DNA of 64,000 nt from Shinisaurus crocodilurus (taxonomy: Eukaryota; Chordata; Lepidosauria; Squamata; Shinisauridae), in the NCBI GenBank assembly GCA_021292165.1, contig CM037879.1:38718339-38782338 (forward strand), given 5' to 3'. Shown piece after piece: positions 11,801 to 21,290 of the stretch. Each line of letters starts with the position of its first letter. The stretch's first letter is position 1. The position numbers were made by a program, and so were the translations under genes. The notes under the pieces were generated by a model. The model made no database searches, was not told where the DNA came from, and saw only the letters and a list, made by a program, of their open reading frames with translations.

Positions 11801-13354
11801 TATACCGGTCCTTAGGCAGCCACCATTAGGGTTACCACTTTGGTTCTCGGAGTGCTCCCATGCATGCCTTTAAAAGCTGCATGATGAGCAAAAATCCAAC
11901 AGATTGAGCTTTTTCCAGCATGAAGACAGTAATTGGGAATACCCCTTCTGTTGAATATTCACCTGATACAAGATTGATCAAAGGCACAGGAGACCTGCTA
12001 GGAAAAACCATAGCAAAGCATTGGTAAGGCTGTCCCCTATATATAGGTCTTAAAGATTATACTGACTGTGCCAACTGGAATGACATTGCCAAATACTCAA
12101 AAGGGATTTAGGGATAGTGGTTTCAAAAAACTAAGCAAGAAGCCATTACTATAATGGTTAGCAAGTCTAACAATACATAATTATTGTGAGTAAAAGTTAG
12201 TTAAATTTTCATTTGCAAGACTGAAATCCATGAGCCCCTCAGCTTTATTTATTACATTTGTATCACACCTTTAGATCAAAGTCATGGACAGTTCTTCTAC
12301 CCATCCCATTTTGTCTTCACAACAACCCTGTGAGGATAGTTAGCCTGAGAGATAGCGACTGGCCCAAGATTATCCAGGGAACTTCATGGCAGACATCAAA
12401 CTGATATGATTCAAAGTCAACTTTGAGAGTCAGTGTGGCATAGCAGTTAGAGTGTTGGACTGGGACTTGGGAGATCCGTGTTCTAGTCCCCATTAAGCCA
12501 TGAAGCTCACTGGGTGACTTTGGGCCAGTTACAGGGTCAGGCCTAGTTATTACTTGGATGGGAGACCCCTCCTTTAGTTTCCTGCACTGAGCAGGGGGTT
12601 GGACTTGATGGCCTTGTAGGGCCCTTCCAACTATGATCCTATGTAATAATAATAACAATTGAAAAAAACCTGGCTGCCGGAATTTTATTATCGATAGCTA
12701 TATTTTTCAATTTAAATAACTCATGATATTAGGTCCTTTGCTGAGCTCTCTTTTTCTTTTTGTTAAGTTTGCAAGAAAAATTTGGATGATGTGGTATCAT
12801 GCGGTATTTTTAAATATAGAAACAATGCCAGGAGTTGGCAGGAAAAGCAAAACACAGATTAAAACATTCAAGTTGACCACTTGATTACTTTCGGGTATCT
12901 GTCGGGAACGCGGCTCTTCCAACTAAAACTAGGGCTTTCCGCTCGCTACTCTAACCGTGCAATCCTACGCACATCAACCGGGAAGCAAATCCCATGGAGT
13001 TCAACGGGACACACTCCCATGTGTGACTGGGACTGCAGCCTAAGGATGCAATCCTATGCATGTTTAGACGGGGAGAGGGAGAAGTCCTACGATTCCCAGC
13101 ATTCCCTAGTCAGCCATAGCTGGCTGGGGAATGCTGAAAGTTGTAGGACTTTTTTTCTGATGAAACATGCATAGGATTCCGCACGAAGAAGACTACCGCG
13201 TGGTCCTGCCATTTTACAGATCTCAGTCACCATCCAGGATCCAAATGTTGGGCAATCATTTGTTCCCGGCGACTCGACCAAACCCTGCCCCTAGCGACGC
13301 TGCAATTACCTGCCACAACCGGCTTAAGAAGCTAATCCCTCTCCGAACCGCCAT
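8772..13354 (-). CDS. MRPS10: Mitochondrial ribosomal protein S10 (uS10m), 7 coding exons
   Basis: The product is a small-subunit protein of the mitochondrial ribosome, translated in the cytosol and imported into the matrix. I joined seven exons: 13354-13310, 11218-11160, 10983-10911, 10673-10534, 9693-9585, 9197-9108 and 8858-8772. They total 603 nt (200 residues plus TAA); human MRPS10 is 201 residues. Every intron is GT-AG and every phase fits. Recognisable blocks in order are RLWQ in exon 1, SDEPD and LDSYEYF in exon 4, [11 protein letters not shown] and [16 protein letters not shown] in exon 5, and [23 protein letters not shown] in exon 6, which form the S10 fold; the last exon gives a short charged tail. 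The start is the only ATG in frame with RLWQ; it has A at -3 and G at +4. TRERF1 lies upstream on the same strand, as in human. Family membership is seen directly; the ribosomal role is established knowledge. Confidence 0.97.
9108..9197 (-). CDS. MRPS10: MRPS10 coding exon 6
   Basis: Thirty whole codons between TTTCAG and GTATTAG, phase 0 at both ends. It encodes [20 protein letters not shown] and then [10 protein letters not shown], nearly identical in pattern to human MRPS10. Confidence 0.97.
9585..9693 (-). CDS. MRPS10: MRPS10 coding exon 5
   Basis: A 109-nt exon after CTCTTAG and before GTGAGT. It encodes the most conserved stretch, including [20 protein letters not shown] and [13 protein letters not shown], the S10 core. 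Confidence 0.97.
10534..10673 (-). CDS. MRPS10: MRPS10 coding exon 4
   Basis: A 140-nt exon starting GTATCTGTTTCAG after the acceptor ACCTAG. A second AG inside the exon (TTTCAG, 13 nt in) looks like a better acceptor but would remove VSVS and break the frame with exon 3, so I chose the upstream one. It encodes [20 protein letters not shown] and then LDSYEYF and the start of the S10 core. The donor is GTAAGT. Confidence 0.95.
10911..10983 (-). CDS. MRPS10: MRPS10 coding exon 3
   Basis: A 73-nt exon between acceptor TTTCAG and donor GTATGT. It encodes [20 protein letters not shown] followed by ENPL, aligning with the human WVQFS-x-LHVDV region. It starts on the third base of a split codon and ends at phase 0. 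Confidence 0.9.
11160..11218 (-). CDS. MRPS10: MRPS10 coding exon 2
   Basis: A 59-nt exon after the acceptor TTCTAG and before the donor GTAAGT. It encodes [19 protein letters not shown] and the first two bases of a Gln codon. It is the least conserved part of the protein, as expected near the transit peptide, but it keeps the G-x-x-NF-x-V pattern and exactly the phase needed by the next exon. Confidence 0.88.
11220..12420. other. MRPS10 intron 1, proximal part
   Basis: Lies between coding exons 2 and 1. Apart from one short GCAATCCTAT fragment just downstream (11075-11130), no repeat or exon is recognisable. Confidence 0.5.
12422..12650 (+). mobile_element. Chimeric SINE: tRNA-type head joined to 5S-SINE/CR1-like tail
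   Basis: The left half (GTGTGGCATAGCAGTTAGAG, B box GTTCTAGTCCCC, CTGGGTGACTTTGGGCCAGT) matches the tRNA-headed CORE-like SINE at 55621. From CAGGGTCAGGCCTAGTTATT on it matches the 5S-rRNA-type SINE of 20861 and 44585, ending in the CR1-like CCTTCCAACTATGATCCTAT. The joint is at a CAG shared by both parents. It lies in MRPS10 intron 1. Confidence 0.75.
12950..13035. repeat. GCAATCCTATGCA-type MITE
   Basis: GTGCAATCCTACGCACATCA followed by AAATCCCATGGAGTTCAACG and an imperfect inverted return. Sits in MRPS10 intron 1 next to a larger palindrome. Confidence 0.55.
13041..13180. repeat. Long palindromic MITE (CTCCCAGCATGCC type)
   Basis: About 135 bp of inverted repeat: GATGCAATCCTATGCATGTT, then AGTCCTACGATTCCCAGCAT, a short centre AGCCATAGCTGGCT, and the mirrored arm ending CATGCATAGGATTCCGC. 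Same family as 22542, 30234 and 37234. Located in MRPS10 intron 1 about 130 bp from exon 1. Confidence 0.8.
13310..13354 (-). CDS. MRPS10: MRPS10 coding exon 1
   Basis: Fifteen codons, [15 protein letters not shown], ending in CAG followed by GTAATT. The arginine-rich, acid-free N-terminus suits a mitochondrial targeting sequence. The RLWQ end matches the human exon 1 end. The intron is phase 0. Confidence 0.93.
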
Positions 13355-13570
13355 CTTGCTCGCGCCCTTTCCACCGAAACTTCCTGTTGCTATTACAGCA
13401 TAGAAAGCTCAACTTCCGGTAGGGCACGAGCGGCATTGCTTGCGCTCTTCATACCGTGGCTCTCTGTGGCCTCGTGATCCAGCCGACCGTTATGTTCGTT
13501 TGAGAGTGAACTTTCCGTAGGGCGTAAGGAAGTTACTTTGGTCTGCACACAGGATTTCCGGGTTATTTTC
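13346..13570 (-). promoter_or_regulatory. MRPS10: MRPS10 promoter with ETS/GABP-like and YY1-like sites
   Basis: The start codon lies in CAAGATGGCGG, a YY1-type element common at starts of ribosomal and mitochondrial-ribosomal genes. Upstream on the minus strand are ETS-type GGAA cores: CAGGAAGT (13379-13386), CCGGAAGT (13412-13419) and CCGGAAAT (about 13554-13561); AGGAAGT also occurs on the plus strand (13527-13533). The region is richer in CpG than its surroundings and has no TATA box. NRF-2/GABP control of nuclear genes for mitochondrial proteins is established knowledge; its use here is inferred. Confidence 0.6.
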
Positions 13571-13930
13571 GACACCATGATTACCTCTCATTAGAGTGAT
13601 AAAAAGTACCGCTTCTCATAGGTGACAATGGAGAATAGGCAGTTTTTTTTATTGTTGCAGTGATTTGGCGGCAGGGTAAAAAAAAAGAGAGAGAGGGAGA
13701 GAAACTAGTAGCAAAACCAAGACAGGAGTTCACCTCAGGCCTTCCTGCGGAGTGTGGTGGGGTGGATTTAAAATATATATATATATTTTGTTAGGTTCTC
13801 TGCAAATGCTTCCAGCAAACAGTCCACTATTTTAGTTGCAGAAGAATGGGTGAGATTGAGATATACGTATGCCCATATTCTGGGAAGGCTGAGAAAGCGA
13901 GAGCAAGCAGTTTACACCAACCCTGGGCAA

Positions 13931-14240
13931 TGTATTTATTTATTATTTGGGGGGACGGGACTATTTATATACCGCTAGATATTTTAAAAAATCTCTAAGC
14001 AGTTTCCATATAAATATTAAAATCACATTTAAAATACAATTTTTAAAACAATATAATTACAATAATAATAATAAATTGATAATATTATTGTGTTATCCAC
14101 AGCAGTACAGAAGCAGTAAAAATGGGACAGCATAGTTAATGTAATTACGGGCCAGGAAAAGCCTGGGTGCACAGGTGCATTTTCAGGAGGCGTTTAAAAG
14201 ATGCCAAATTTTCTGCCTCCCGAACCGTATGAATCCTGTG
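13931..14240 (-). mobile_element. LINE 3'-end fragment (L3/CR1-like)
   Basis: On the minus strand the order TTTTAAACGCCTCCTGAAAA, a spacer, then the AT-rich trailer GGTATATAAATAGTCCC matches the 3' UTR of the L3-like LINE whose better copy is at 39857-40640. No open frame left. Confidence 0.5.
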
Positions 14241-14257
14241 TTATGACAACCTCCAAT

Positions 14258-14487
14258 ATTATTTATTTATTATATTTATATCCCACCTTTTTTCCTGCAA
14301 GGAACCCAAGGCAGCTTACAGAATCCTCTCCATTTTATCCTCACAACAACCCTGTGAGGTAGGTTAGGCTGAGAGTCAGTGGCTGGGCCGAAGTCACCCA
14401 GTGAGCTTCGTGGCTGAGTGGGGACTAGAACCTGGATCTCCCGAGCCCCAGTCCAACACTCTAACCACTAAGCCACAGTGGTTCTCA
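14258..14487 (-). mobile_element. tRNA-headed CORE-like SINE
   Basis: On the minus strand: A-box region GTGGCTTAGTGGTTAGAGTG, B box GTTCTAGTCCCC, core GTGAGGATAAAATGGAGAGG, and tail GCAGGAAAAAAGGTGGGATA before an (ATAA)n end. Full-length copy. Others: 35179-35425 (minus), 52353-52544 and 55621-55854 (plus). Confidence 0.85.
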
Positions 14488-14879
14488 ATATTAGTCCAAT
14501 GTTATCCACATAAAAGTATTGCAAGGGGGTGCGGGCTGATGACACGAAGAGAAAATGGCCTGCAAAGTAGTCTTATGTTATCTCCATGCAGCAGTGGGTG
14601 GGGAGCAGGTTGCTGAAACAGCACCTTACGCCAACCCTGCAATGCAGCTCAGAGGTGTTAGCACCATAATGCATTGGGTGTGGTGGAGCAGCGGTGCTAA
14701 AGTGACTTATGACAACTCTGCAATAATGTGTACTGCCGTGTTTAACATCCCCCATATTGCAGATTCGGACGGGGTTATTATGATCTCTGCATTTCAGATC
14801 AGTTGCTAGATAGTTACTACAACACCCTAATAAAAGGCTTTCATAATTGTCATCGAATCCATCTTTATTTGTAAAATAC

Positions 14880-15135
14880 AGGGCTGGCCTTACCTTCAAG
14901 CAGATGAAGCAGCAGCCTCAGGCAGCAGATGTGGCGGGGAAGAGAGGCAGTCAGGTGTTGGGAGGACAGAGCTGTGTGTGCCTGCCTTGCACCCCCAAAG
15001 CTAGCCTGCTGTCTTCAGGAGCAGCGGAGGAAGCTATGCAGTATTATTAATTTTATTTATTTAATAAATAAATCGATGGGTATGTTGTTCACCTCAGACA
15101 GCAAAATGTCTTGGGCTGGACCCAGTGAAATATTG
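14880..15135. repeat. hAT-like element fragment (GGGCTGGCC end)
   Basis: CAGGGCTGGCCTTACCTTCA followed by CAGCCTCAGGCAGCAGAT resembles the element at 33566-33843 in opposite orientation; the right part closes near TGGGCTGGACCC. No coding. Confidence 0.45.
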
Positions 15136-15803
15136 TTTAGTACAAAGAACCTGGGCGGTTAAATGGCGCTTAACAGGGCACTCATGTGCATTTCTACTCA
15201 GAACTTAATTCAATGGGGCTTGCTCCTAGAAAAATGTGTATAGGATTGCTGTCTAAAATGCTAGAGGGTTGAAGTTATGTGCACATATACATACCCTCCA
15301 ACATTTCACAGATGAAAATAGGGAAACACATGTGAATTTGTCAGAGGTATGGTTGAGCAACATGAAGGTGTGATCAAGAGGCAACATGAGGGCGTGGCCA
15401 AGGGTATTGCCAGGCAACCAAAGGGCATGGTGAAGTACAAAAGTTATTAGAGGAAACACACAAAATCTTACATAAGTATTACATCATTATGTATTATTTT
15501 ATAATATTTTATTAGTGGCATTTGTGTTTTTTTTAACCTTACTTAAACCCTTAATTGTTGATATCTGATGTTTTTCATGGGGGGGGGGGTGTCAGTGCTT
15601 GCAGGGCAATTGCTTTATTTTTGTTTTAAAGTTGTCAGGATTGGTCCTGCATTTTCAGGGCAGTTGGAGAAGGGGAAGAAAAGGAGATGCGGAGGAGGGG
15701 GAGCTTTTGGGTGGGGGAAAATACAAAAAGACACATCGGGGTTTTGAGCCCCTTCAGCATTTTGCTCCAACACCTCTACCTGAGCTCTGGTTTTTAAACA
15801 CAA

Positions 15804-18333
15804 GGAATCATAGAATAGTAGAGTTGGAAGGGGCCTACAAGGCACCCCCTGCTCAATGCAGGAATCCAGGTCAATGCATCCCTGACAGATGACTGTCCAG
15901 CTGCACCTGCAGCCCAAAATAGCATTTGCCTTCTTTGCAGCCACATCGCATTGCTGGCTCATATTCAGTTTGTGATCTACCACAATTCCAAGATCCTTCT
16001 CACTTGTAGTATTGTTGAGCCATGTGTCCCCCATTCTGTAACTCTGCATTTGGTTTCCTCTCCCTAGGTGCAGCACTTGGCATTTATCCCTATTAAATTT
16101 CATTCTGTTGTTTTTGGCCCAGCGCTCCAGCCTATTGAGATTGCTTTGAATTTTGTTTCTGTCTTCCAGAGTATTAGCTGTTCCACCCAACTTTGTGTCA
16201 TCTGCAAATTTGATAAGCATTCCCTGCACCTCTTCATCCAAGTCATTAATAAAAATGTTGAAGAGCACTGGGCCCAGGACCGAGCCCTGTGGTACCCTGC
16301 TCGTTACCTCTCCCCAGTTTGAGAAGGAACCATTGATAAGCACTCTTTGAGTCTGATTCTGTAGCCAATTGTGGATCTACCTGATAGTTGTTCCATCTAG
16401 CCCACTTTTAGCTAGCTTGCTAATCAGGATATCATGAGGCACTTTGTCGAAAGCTTTGCTGAAGTCCAGATATATGATGTCCACAGCATTCCCACAGTCC
16501 ACAAGGGAGGTTACCCGATCAAAAAATGAGATCAGATTAGTCTGACAGGATTTGTTCTTGACAAATCCATGCTGGCTTCTAGTAATCACTGCATTGTTTT
16601 CAAGGTGCTTGCAAACTGACTTCTTTATAATCTGCTCCAAAATTTTCCCAGGGATTGATGTCAGACTGACTGGTCTATAGTTCCTAGGTTCCTCCTTCTT
16701 GCCCTTTTTGAAGATAGGAACAATATTTGCCCTCCTCCAGTCATCTGGCACTTCACCTGTCCTCCATGATTTCTCAAAGATAATAGACAGTGGTTCTGAG
16801 AGTTCTTCTGCCAGTTCCTTTATTACTCTAGGATGCAGTTCGTCAGGCCCTGGAGATTTGAACTCGTTCAAAGTAATCAGGTGCTCCATTTGCCTGTCAA
16901 TCTCAAACTGCAATCCTGCCCCTTCAGTCTGCACTTCAGGTTTGCCAGGGGGGACATAAACTCTCTTTTGGGAGAAGACCGAGCCAAAGTAAGAATTGAA
17001 CACTTCTGCCTTTTCTTTGTCTTCTGTTATCAATTTGCCATCCTCATTGCGTAGTTGAACCACCATTTCTTTCTTCTCTTTTACTATGCATGTATCTGAA
17101 GAAAGCTTTCTTGTTGTTTTTAGCATCCCTCGCTAGCCTCAGCTCATTCTCAGCTTTAGCCTTCCTGACACTATTCCTGCAGTTCTGTGCTACCTGCCTG
17201 TACTCTTCCCTTGTAGCCTGGCCTTCCTTCCACATCCTATATGTGTCCTTTTTTGTTTTCAGGTCATCTCTGAGTCTTTTGTGAAGCCACATTGGCTGGC
17301 TTCTTCTGTTGCCCTCTGCCTTTTTTCCTTGTGGGAATTGTCTGCAATTGTGCCTTTAGCAGTTCCTTTTTTAAAAACTCCCACCCATCCTGGGCTCCTT
17401 TTCTCATTAGGGTCGCTTGCCATGGGACCTTAGTTATCATTGTTCTGAGTTAATTAAAATTGGCTTTCCTAAAATCCAGTATACACGTCTGGCTACACTC
17501 AGCTTTTGCTTCCTTTAGAATCAAGAACTCAAGTATAACATGGTCCCTTTCGCCCAGAGTTCCCGAAACTGCCACTTTATCCACTTAAGTCGTTTCTGTT
17601 GGTTAGTGTGAAGGATCACTAACAGGATCCTTTGCGTGAGTTCGGCGCTTAACGGGTTAACCGGCACTGAGTTACAGCCCGTACAAGCGCTATAGACCGC
17701 CCGGGAGGCTCGCGCACACAAGAGGAAACCAGAGCCCTTTAAATGACCAAATAAGGCTTTTATTTGTTTACACAAGATATGGAGCGGAACTAACAGCTTT
17801 CTAGGAATACTACAATGTCAACACAACCTTGGTTGACCCCAGCGTTTGTCAATGAAACAGACTCCCAGGCTAGCATATCGGAACTAGTCAGTTACCTCAG
17901 ATCAAAGACGTTACGCTAGTCAATTTCAGTCTGGCTCCGGATCGGCCGATCTGGGGATGGGAATGGCTTACTCCAGCTGCCGCCTGGAGAACAAATCTGG
18001 TTCCGAAGTACCCTGGGTTCCCAACAACCCTTTACCGGAAGGGAGAGGGGTTTTCTACCCCTGAGTTCCCGCTCTCCCCACCCTCCAGGTCAGGTGGGGG
18101 CTTATGCCTGCCCCTTCGTATCAGGTGGGCTTATTCCTGCCCGGGAAGAAGGTGACGTACTGGTACTTTACAGCTCTTTGAGACTGCCCTGATAGTTTGA
18201 TGGTTCTTGATGGTCCTTCCTTGGGTTTTGTGGATCTCCACCGAGACTCTTCTTTGTTGGGGATGACGGTCTGTCTGGCTACTTCTCCTGTGACTTCATC
18301 CCCCCTTCCTCGCCCCCCTCCCTTGGGCGGAGG

Positions 18334-18365
<32 letters not shown>

Positions 18366-18820
18366 TGCGTGCGTGCGCGTGCAGACTCGTGTCAGGCTTT
18401 CTCCACAGTTAGAATCAGGTCAAAGATAGCCGATCCTCTAGTTCCTTCCTCCACTTTCTGTAGGAGGAAGTTATCAGCGACACAAGTCAGGAATTTCTTG
18501 GAGGGGCCATGTTTGGCAGAATTTTGTCTCCCAACAGATATCAGAGAAATTGAAGTCCCCCATGCCTCCTTGAAACATTAGTAATTTGCTTTTCAAAAGT
18601 TTCATCCTTGTCTTCTCCTTGATTGGGTGGTCAGTAGTAGCCTCCAACCGCCATGATCGTTTTATTCTTTGCCCCATTTATTTTAATCCAGCTCTCAATG
18701 GGGCTGCCAAGCTCATCTTCCTGTATCTCTGTGCAGATACGTATTTTTAACATACAGCGCAACTCCACCTCCCTTTCTGTTGCTTCTGTTCTTTTTGAAC
18801 AAGTTATATCCTCAAAGGAG
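15804..18820 (-). mobile_element. CR1 LINE, 5'-truncated, internally deleted, split by a solo LTR
   Basis: Translated on the minus strand, broken frames give CR1 reverse transcriptase blocks: KSPGPDELHPRVIKEL, NYRPVSLTSIPGKILEQI, QHGFVKNKSCQTNLISFFDR, IYLDFSKAFDKVPHDILISK, then VPQGSVLGPVLFNIFINDLD and the catalytic FADDTKLGG, then KDLGIVVDHKLNMSQQC. A CR1-type 3' end follows, with TCTATGATTCC at 15806. A deletion near 15905 joins ORF2 to the 3' end. The 5' part (18408-18820) continues beyond the LTR. In-frame stops and frameshifts make it inactive. Confidence 0.92.
17607..18407 (-). mobile_element. Solo LTR inserted in the CR1 element
   Basis: An 801-bp unit beginning TGTGAAGG and ending CTCCACA (TG...CA), bounded by a perfect 5-bp duplication GTTAG (17602-17606 and 18408-18412). 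The CR1 sequence continues directly across it. Minus-strand orientation is inferred from AATAAA at 17759-17764, about 155 bp from the minus 3' end, in the position of an R region. No internal retroviral genes are present, so it is a recombined solo LTR. A (GT)n tract is at about 18333-18362. Confidence 0.85.
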
Positions 18821-18974
18821 TAACTTTGAGGGGCTGAACAGCTTTGTTGTTTGTTATTGTGGAAAGGCCCCAGTTTAAAGCACTTCTTGTGTTCTATTGA
18901 CACAATTTAGTTTTAAAGAAACACTTAAACTGGAATAATCTTACAGAATTTAACTAACTTGAATTAAGTTAAAA

Positions 18975-19045
18975 CAAACAGTGCAATCCTATGCACAGTT
19001 ACTTGGGAGTAAGTACATATGTCTTCAATGGGTCTTTCTTACCAG
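18975..19045. repeat. GCAATCCTATGCA-type MITE, partial
   Basis: Reads CAGTGCAATCCTATGCACAG and TACTTGGGAGTAAGTACATA, the left arm and part of the centre of the 90-bp family. The right arm is missing. Confidence 0.6.
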
Positions 19046-19760
19046 GAGGCCTGGTCAGAAGCAGCAGGTAGAGCGCACGTGCACTTGGTCTGTGCACTTG
19101 GTCTGTTCCCTTCCTGCTTAAAGGGGCCATGGGCAAAATTGCAGCTAAATAGCTTGCGGGAGGAGGCAGGGGAATTCCGGGCTCTGCATAACAAATCCGG
19201 ACTCTGCATAACAAAGGAAGAAGCCTGATGGCTTGTTTGTGGGCCTGTCCTGGCAAATTTGGGGCAATTGGAGAGTATGCATATACTTTCACTCATGCCT
19301 GCACATGTGCACTTTCTATGAGTGACTAAAAGATGGGCCCACAAAACATTGCAGCAAATGTAAATCTAGTTAAATCGCCACAAACCTTTCCCTTCCCCAA
19401 CGCCCTTGCCCGAGCCTGTGCCCAACTGAAAATGCAGACATGTTGCACACCACTTGCATGATGCAGTGTTGTGCTTTTACCACTCTAATCATGTGAACTA
19501 GAGATCCTAAATCAAACGAAGTCAGGGGGCATATACAACTCTACTTTCTACCGCTCTGTATTTGAAATGGGCATGTGAGACATCTCTTCATATGTTCACA
19601 GTGATCAAGTTGAACACCAAAGATGGGAAAAGATGACAAGCTCAGGACAGTAGAATGTTTTAAAGCTGTCTTCTGAATCCTGGCTTGTTTGGAAGCCATT
19701 ATAGTTCCTGGTTCAGATGCAACGGGAAGCTATAGTTAACTGCAGTTTCTTGATTTGTTT
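19046..19760. other. Intergenic, nothing firmly recognised
   Basis: Contains a locally repeated GGACTCTGCATAACAAA-like pair at 19180-19215 and a short GTTCAGATGCAACGGGAAGC motif (19710) like the ends at 24590. No exons. Confidence 0.4.
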
Positions 19761-20217
19761 AGGGAGCAATCCTATGGCCCCTCGACAGAGTCTGAGGGGC
19801 CATAGGATATTTCAGATTCCCAGATCCAAGATCGGAGACAATGCTCCAATCTTGGAGCTGGGAATTGGGAGCTCTGACCCCCACCCCTCCAGCCAGCACA
19901 GAAAAAACCATTCTGGCTGCTCTCCGAGCTCAGGAACATGACCTCGGAGGTGGAGAAAATGGGGTATTCTGGTGGGTGGGGGAGGGAGACTGGAGAGGCC
20001 AGGATACGAGCTATCCTGACACTTCTTCAGCCTCCTTCCCTCCCCCTCTGAAACCAGCTACATGGGCAAAAAATCCTGCCTAGTGAAAATGCAGGGCGGG
20101 AGGACAGGGAGGCGGAGATTGTCTCCGCCACTCCTCTCACTGCATTGGATGATTGTAAGCCTCCGAGTTTAGGGGCTTATGGACATCACCATAGGATCGT
20201 GCCCTTAGTTGCTTCCC
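19761..20217. repeat. Non-autonomous DNA element, about 455 bp
   Basis: Paralogue of 8014-8403. Starts AGGGAGCAATCCTATGGCCC, has the internal palindrome CCCCTCGACAGAGTCTGAGGGG-like fold, and ends CATAGGATCGTGCCCTTA. The TTTA and TTA flanks allow a 3-bp TWA target duplication. Confidence 0.65.
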
Positions 20218-20479
20218 ACCAAGGGAAGAAAGTGGTAGCAAAAAGGCTGCATATAGGTATACAAAACTGGTGCATATCCTGGTTTATTAAGCCAGGATTT
20301 GATCATCTGAACTGGGCTAAGGTGGCAAACTCCCACAAAAACCTAGCTGAACATTTTGGTAATAATTGCAGTTTCTCAGTATCTGCTAGACAGCTTTGGA
20401 ACTCCCTTTCCCCATAGATTCACTAAGACTCAACCATCAAAATGTTTGAGTGATAATGAATCACTAGTGAATCACAATA

Positions 20480-20732
20480 CAGTAATACCTTGGATTGCAA
20501 GCATAATTTGTTCCGGAACTGTGCTTGTAATCCAAAACACTCTTATATCAAAGCGAGTCTCTGACGGGCGTGAGTGGGGCCCATTTTGGCCCGCTACGCC
20601 CACTCGAGGCGAGCGGTTACATCCCTACACTTGTCTTGCAAGACCTTGCTTATCAAGTCAAAAAAATTTTTAAATTTTTGCTTGTCTTTCAAAACGCTCA
20701 GACCAAGTTACTTGCAATCCAAGGTATTACTG
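20480..20732. mobile_element. Tc1/mariner-type MITE, copy 1
   Basis: Ends CAGTAATACCTTGGATTGCA and the inverse TGCAATCCAAGGTATTACTG, flanked by TA on each side (20478-20479 and 20733-20734). 253 bp, non-coding. A TA duplication and CAGT ends are typical of mariner/pogo elements. Confidence 0.85.
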
Positions 20733-20860
20733 TACTCACTTCTAACTTGCACTCTTTGTGCAAGTTAGAAGCCATGTAGAATTATGTGTGGTAAATTGAT
20801 TTAGTGGCACAGCTGCATTTTTTAAAAAGTTGAGTTCTTTTACATTACTAGTTTTTTTAC

Positions 20861-21025
20861 AGGCCTGTGGCTCACGCTGGCTCAGCTTGTCTGAGCGTGG
20901 AAAGCTAAGCAGGGTCAGGCCTGGTTATTACTTGGATGGGAGACGACTCCTCTAGTTTCCTGCGTTGAGCAGGGGGATGGACTCGATGGCCTTGCGGGCA
21001 CCTTCCAACTCTATGATCTATGAAA
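20861..21025 (+). mobile_element. 5S-rRNA-derived SINE with CR1-like tail
   Basis: The segment AAGCTAAGCAGGGTCAGGCC, then TTATTACTTGGATGGGAGAC, is the 5S rRNA internal promoter region (A box, intermediate element, C box) almost unchanged. The 3' half ends GCACCTTCCAACTCTATGAT, the CR1 3'-terminal pattern. It fills the gap between two mariner MITEs. A second copy is at 44585-44748. Confidence 0.85.
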
Positions 21026-21032
21026 TCTACTA

Positions 21033-21290
21033 CAGTAATGCCTTGGATTGAGAGCATAATTAGTTCCGGAAACGTGCTTATAATCCAAAACACTCTTATA
21101 TCAAAGCAAGTCTCTGACGGGCGTGAGCAGGGCTGATTTCGGCCCGCTACGCCTGCTCAAGGTGAGCGGTTACATCCCTACGTTGTCTTGCAAGACGTCG
21201 CTTGTTTATCAAGTCAAAAATTTAAAAATTTTTTTGCTTGTCTTGCAAAACGCTCTCAGACCTAGTTACTTGCAATCCAAGGTATTACTG
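21033..21290. mobile_element. Tc1/mariner-type MITE, copy 2
   Basis: CAGTAATGCCTTGGATTGAG to TTGCAATCCAAGGTATTACTG-type end, flanked by TA (21031-21032, 21291-21292). 258 bp and very similar to copy 1, including the CpG-rich interior GGCCCGCTACGCC. Confidence 0.85.

Noticed and set aside
20861..21025. A genuine 5S rRNA gene
   Set aside because: Only the internal promoter half resembles 5S; the 5' part is altered, the 3' half is CR1-like, and further copies exist. It is a SINE.
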